21,847 bases of DNA from Candidatus Pacearchaeota archaeon CG10_big_fil_rev_8_21_14_0_10_32_14 (GTDB taxonomy: Archaea > Nanobdellota > Nanobdellia > Pacearchaeales > GW2011-AR1). Made by a program: the position numbers and the translations under genes. Positions 21,055 to 21,847 of the stretch are shown here, piece after piece (position 1 is the first letter of the stretch; each line of letters begins with the position of its first letter). Location: the NCBI GenBank assembly GCA_002763085.1, contig PFCY01000013.1, positions 1-21,847 on the forward strand. Direction: 5' to 3'. Under the pieces are notes generated by a model. The model worked only from the letters and a program-made list of their open reading frames with translations, made no database searches and had not been told where the DNA came from.

Positions 21055-21357
21055 TCATAAAATCTCAACTTCGTTCTTCAAAATACTATCTTTCAAATAA
21101 GGGTGAATGGATTTGTAAGTCATCAAATCAACTTTTATCTTCAAGATATCTTCTAATTCAAGTTTCAATCCAACTAAGTCAAGTAAACTAAATTTCCTAT
21201 CTTTTTCCACTTCAATCAGAATATCTATATCACTATCTTTTTTATTTTCTCCCTTAGCATAACTTCCAAAAATTCCAGCTCTGACTATCCCATGTTTTTT
21301 TAAAATTTTTTGAATTTTTGACTTAATTTCATTCAAATTAGCCTGTTTCTTCTTCAT
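21055..21357 (-). CDS. mntA: MntA-like nucleotidyltransferase antitoxin
   Basis: 100 residues with G31-S32-x10-D43-I-D45 in FGSYAKGENKKDSDIDILIEV, and an intact KVDLMTY third catalytic strand. It is a minimal MNT, the usual partner of HepT, which it would inactivate by nucleotide transfer. The ATG at 21357 is about 27 nt from the TATA box (21381-21388). Confidence 0.9.
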   Translation of the reverse strand: MKKKQANLNEIKSKIQKILKKHGIVRAGIFGSYAKGENKKDSDIDILIEVEKDRKFSLLDLVGLKLELEDILKIKVDLMTYKSIHPYLKDSILKNEVEIL

Positions 21358-21380
21358 TCAATTAATAAAATCATCAACTA

Positions 21381-21388
21381 TTTAAAAT
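21381..21388 (-). promoter_or_regulatory. TATA box for the 20703-21357 operon
   Basis: ATTTTAAA on the minus strand, about 27 nt before the start at 21357. Confidence 0.5.
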
Positions 21389-21405
21389 ATTCTACTCCGC
21401 ATCAT

Positions 21406-21438
21406 GCCTCAACGATTGAAACGCTTGTTGATCCTGCT
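21406..21438 (+). pseudogene. Fragment B5: short internal piece of the gene B family
   Basis: GCCTCAACGATTGAAACGC plus TTGTTGATCCTGC matches gene B near 15377 (SASTIETLVDP). It lacks the common 3' end, which seems to have been removed or displaced by the transposon that begins directly after it. Confidence 0.75.
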
Positions 21439-21441
21439 CTA

Positions 21442-21846
21442 CTAAACCGAGTTAATGTTACTTTTGTACCTTTGTAATGGTGTTGAGTAGTTTATTCCTT
21501 GATGAAGTCTCTCTTCATTATAAAACTTTACAAATGAATCGAGTGTATCTTCGCCTTCTTTGAACTCTTGTTTATATGTTCCAAACCACCTTTCTATTTT
21601 GCCGTTGGTTTGTGGATGATGGATTCTTCCTAAAATGTGCCTGATTCCATTATGTTCACAAAAAGCGGTGAACAATCCTTTCTCACCTCTTGCGGGAGTA
21701 AATTGAGTTCCATTATCTGTTAAGATTGCATCAGGTATTCCATACTTTTTAATTGCTAAGGCAAACGCAAGGATTGTATTCTCCGTCGAGGCATTATTGA
21801 AATATTCTGCATGAACAATAAATCGTGAGTGATCATCAATGAATGC
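21442..21846 (-). CDS. Integrase-core transposase, C-terminal part (runs off the window)
   Basis: The frame is open from the window edge to TAG at 21442-21444, about 134 residues: AFIDDHSRFIVHAEYF, then ILTDNGTQFTPARGEKG, HPQTNGKIERWFGTYK and YNEERLHQGINYSTPLQRY. This is the second half of an rve-type DDE domain with the second Asp and the catalytic Glu. It is from a different element than the 16157-17118 one. The N-terminal half and one end are not in the window. Confidence 0.85.
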   Translation of the reverse strand, partial: AFIDDHSRFIVHAEYFNNASTENTILAFALAIKKYGIPDAILTDNGTQFTPARGEKGLFTAFCEHNGIRHILGRIHHPQTNGKIERWFGTYKQEFKEGEDTLDSFVKFYNEERLHQGINYSTPLQRYKSNINSV

Positions 21847-21847
21847 A

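Overview
The window looks like AT-rich archaeal DNA. TATA-like boxes sit 25-28 nt upstream of the first start codon of most operons, which implies leaderless transcripts. Downstream genes overlap their upstream partner or carry a Shine-Dalgarno sequence. The gene families fit a small-genome archaeon of the DPANN type (Woesearchaeota/Pacearchaeota-like); that placement is inference, since there is no rRNA or other marker here.

Two secreted surface-protein genes anchor the window. Gene A (748-5253) encodes a 1501-residue fibre-like protein with GIGT-P-L-V repeats, a LamG-like domain and a conserved C-terminal domain. Gene B (13712-15514) encodes a 600-residue secreted protein with a thrombospondin-type calcium-binding stretch and a C-terminal beta domain ending in a conserved tail. 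Between and around them lies a dense set of small two-gene cassettes that look like toxin-antitoxin (TA) modules: six MNT/HEPN pairs counting canonical and atypical ones (five complete MNT/HEPN modules plus shared-architecture variants are listed individually), four VapBC pairs plus a VapC remnant, two RelE/ParE-type pairs and one DUF433/DUF5615 pair. In exact terms the MNT/HEPN pairs are at 5250, 9395, 10671, 12620 and 20703.

The striking feature is how the cassettes are spaced. Downstream of gene A, five partial copies of its 3' end (A1-A5: 6227-6440, 7182-7405, 8347-8415, 9232-9398, 10419-10632) alternate with cassettes. Downstream of gene B, five partial copies of its 3' end (B1-B5: 17126-17744, 18312-18723, 19202-19307, 20330-20698, 21406-21438) do the same. 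Copies B1-B4 and A1-A5 all end at the parent stop codon but begin at different points in the gene. Several toxin genes on the opposite strand stop inside the copied tail itself. A copies share one ancestral frameshift, whereas B copies keep their reading frame and differ mostly at synonymous positions.

Mobile DNA is also present: a complete IS481-like element (16157-17118), the C-terminal part of a second integrase-core transposase (from 21442 to the window end), and a 242-bp MITE-like element (19310-19551) with 12-bp terminal inverted repeats and a 9-bp target duplication inserted into the B3 tail. A second long inverted-repeat structure (552-683) lies just upstream of gene A.

Working model (inference): this is an accretion array in which addictive two-gene cassettes sit between direct repeats made of surface-gene 3' ends. 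The cassettes may have arrived by recombination at the 3' ends, and may now stabilise the repeats against deletion while the fragments form a possible reservoir for C-terminal gene conversion.
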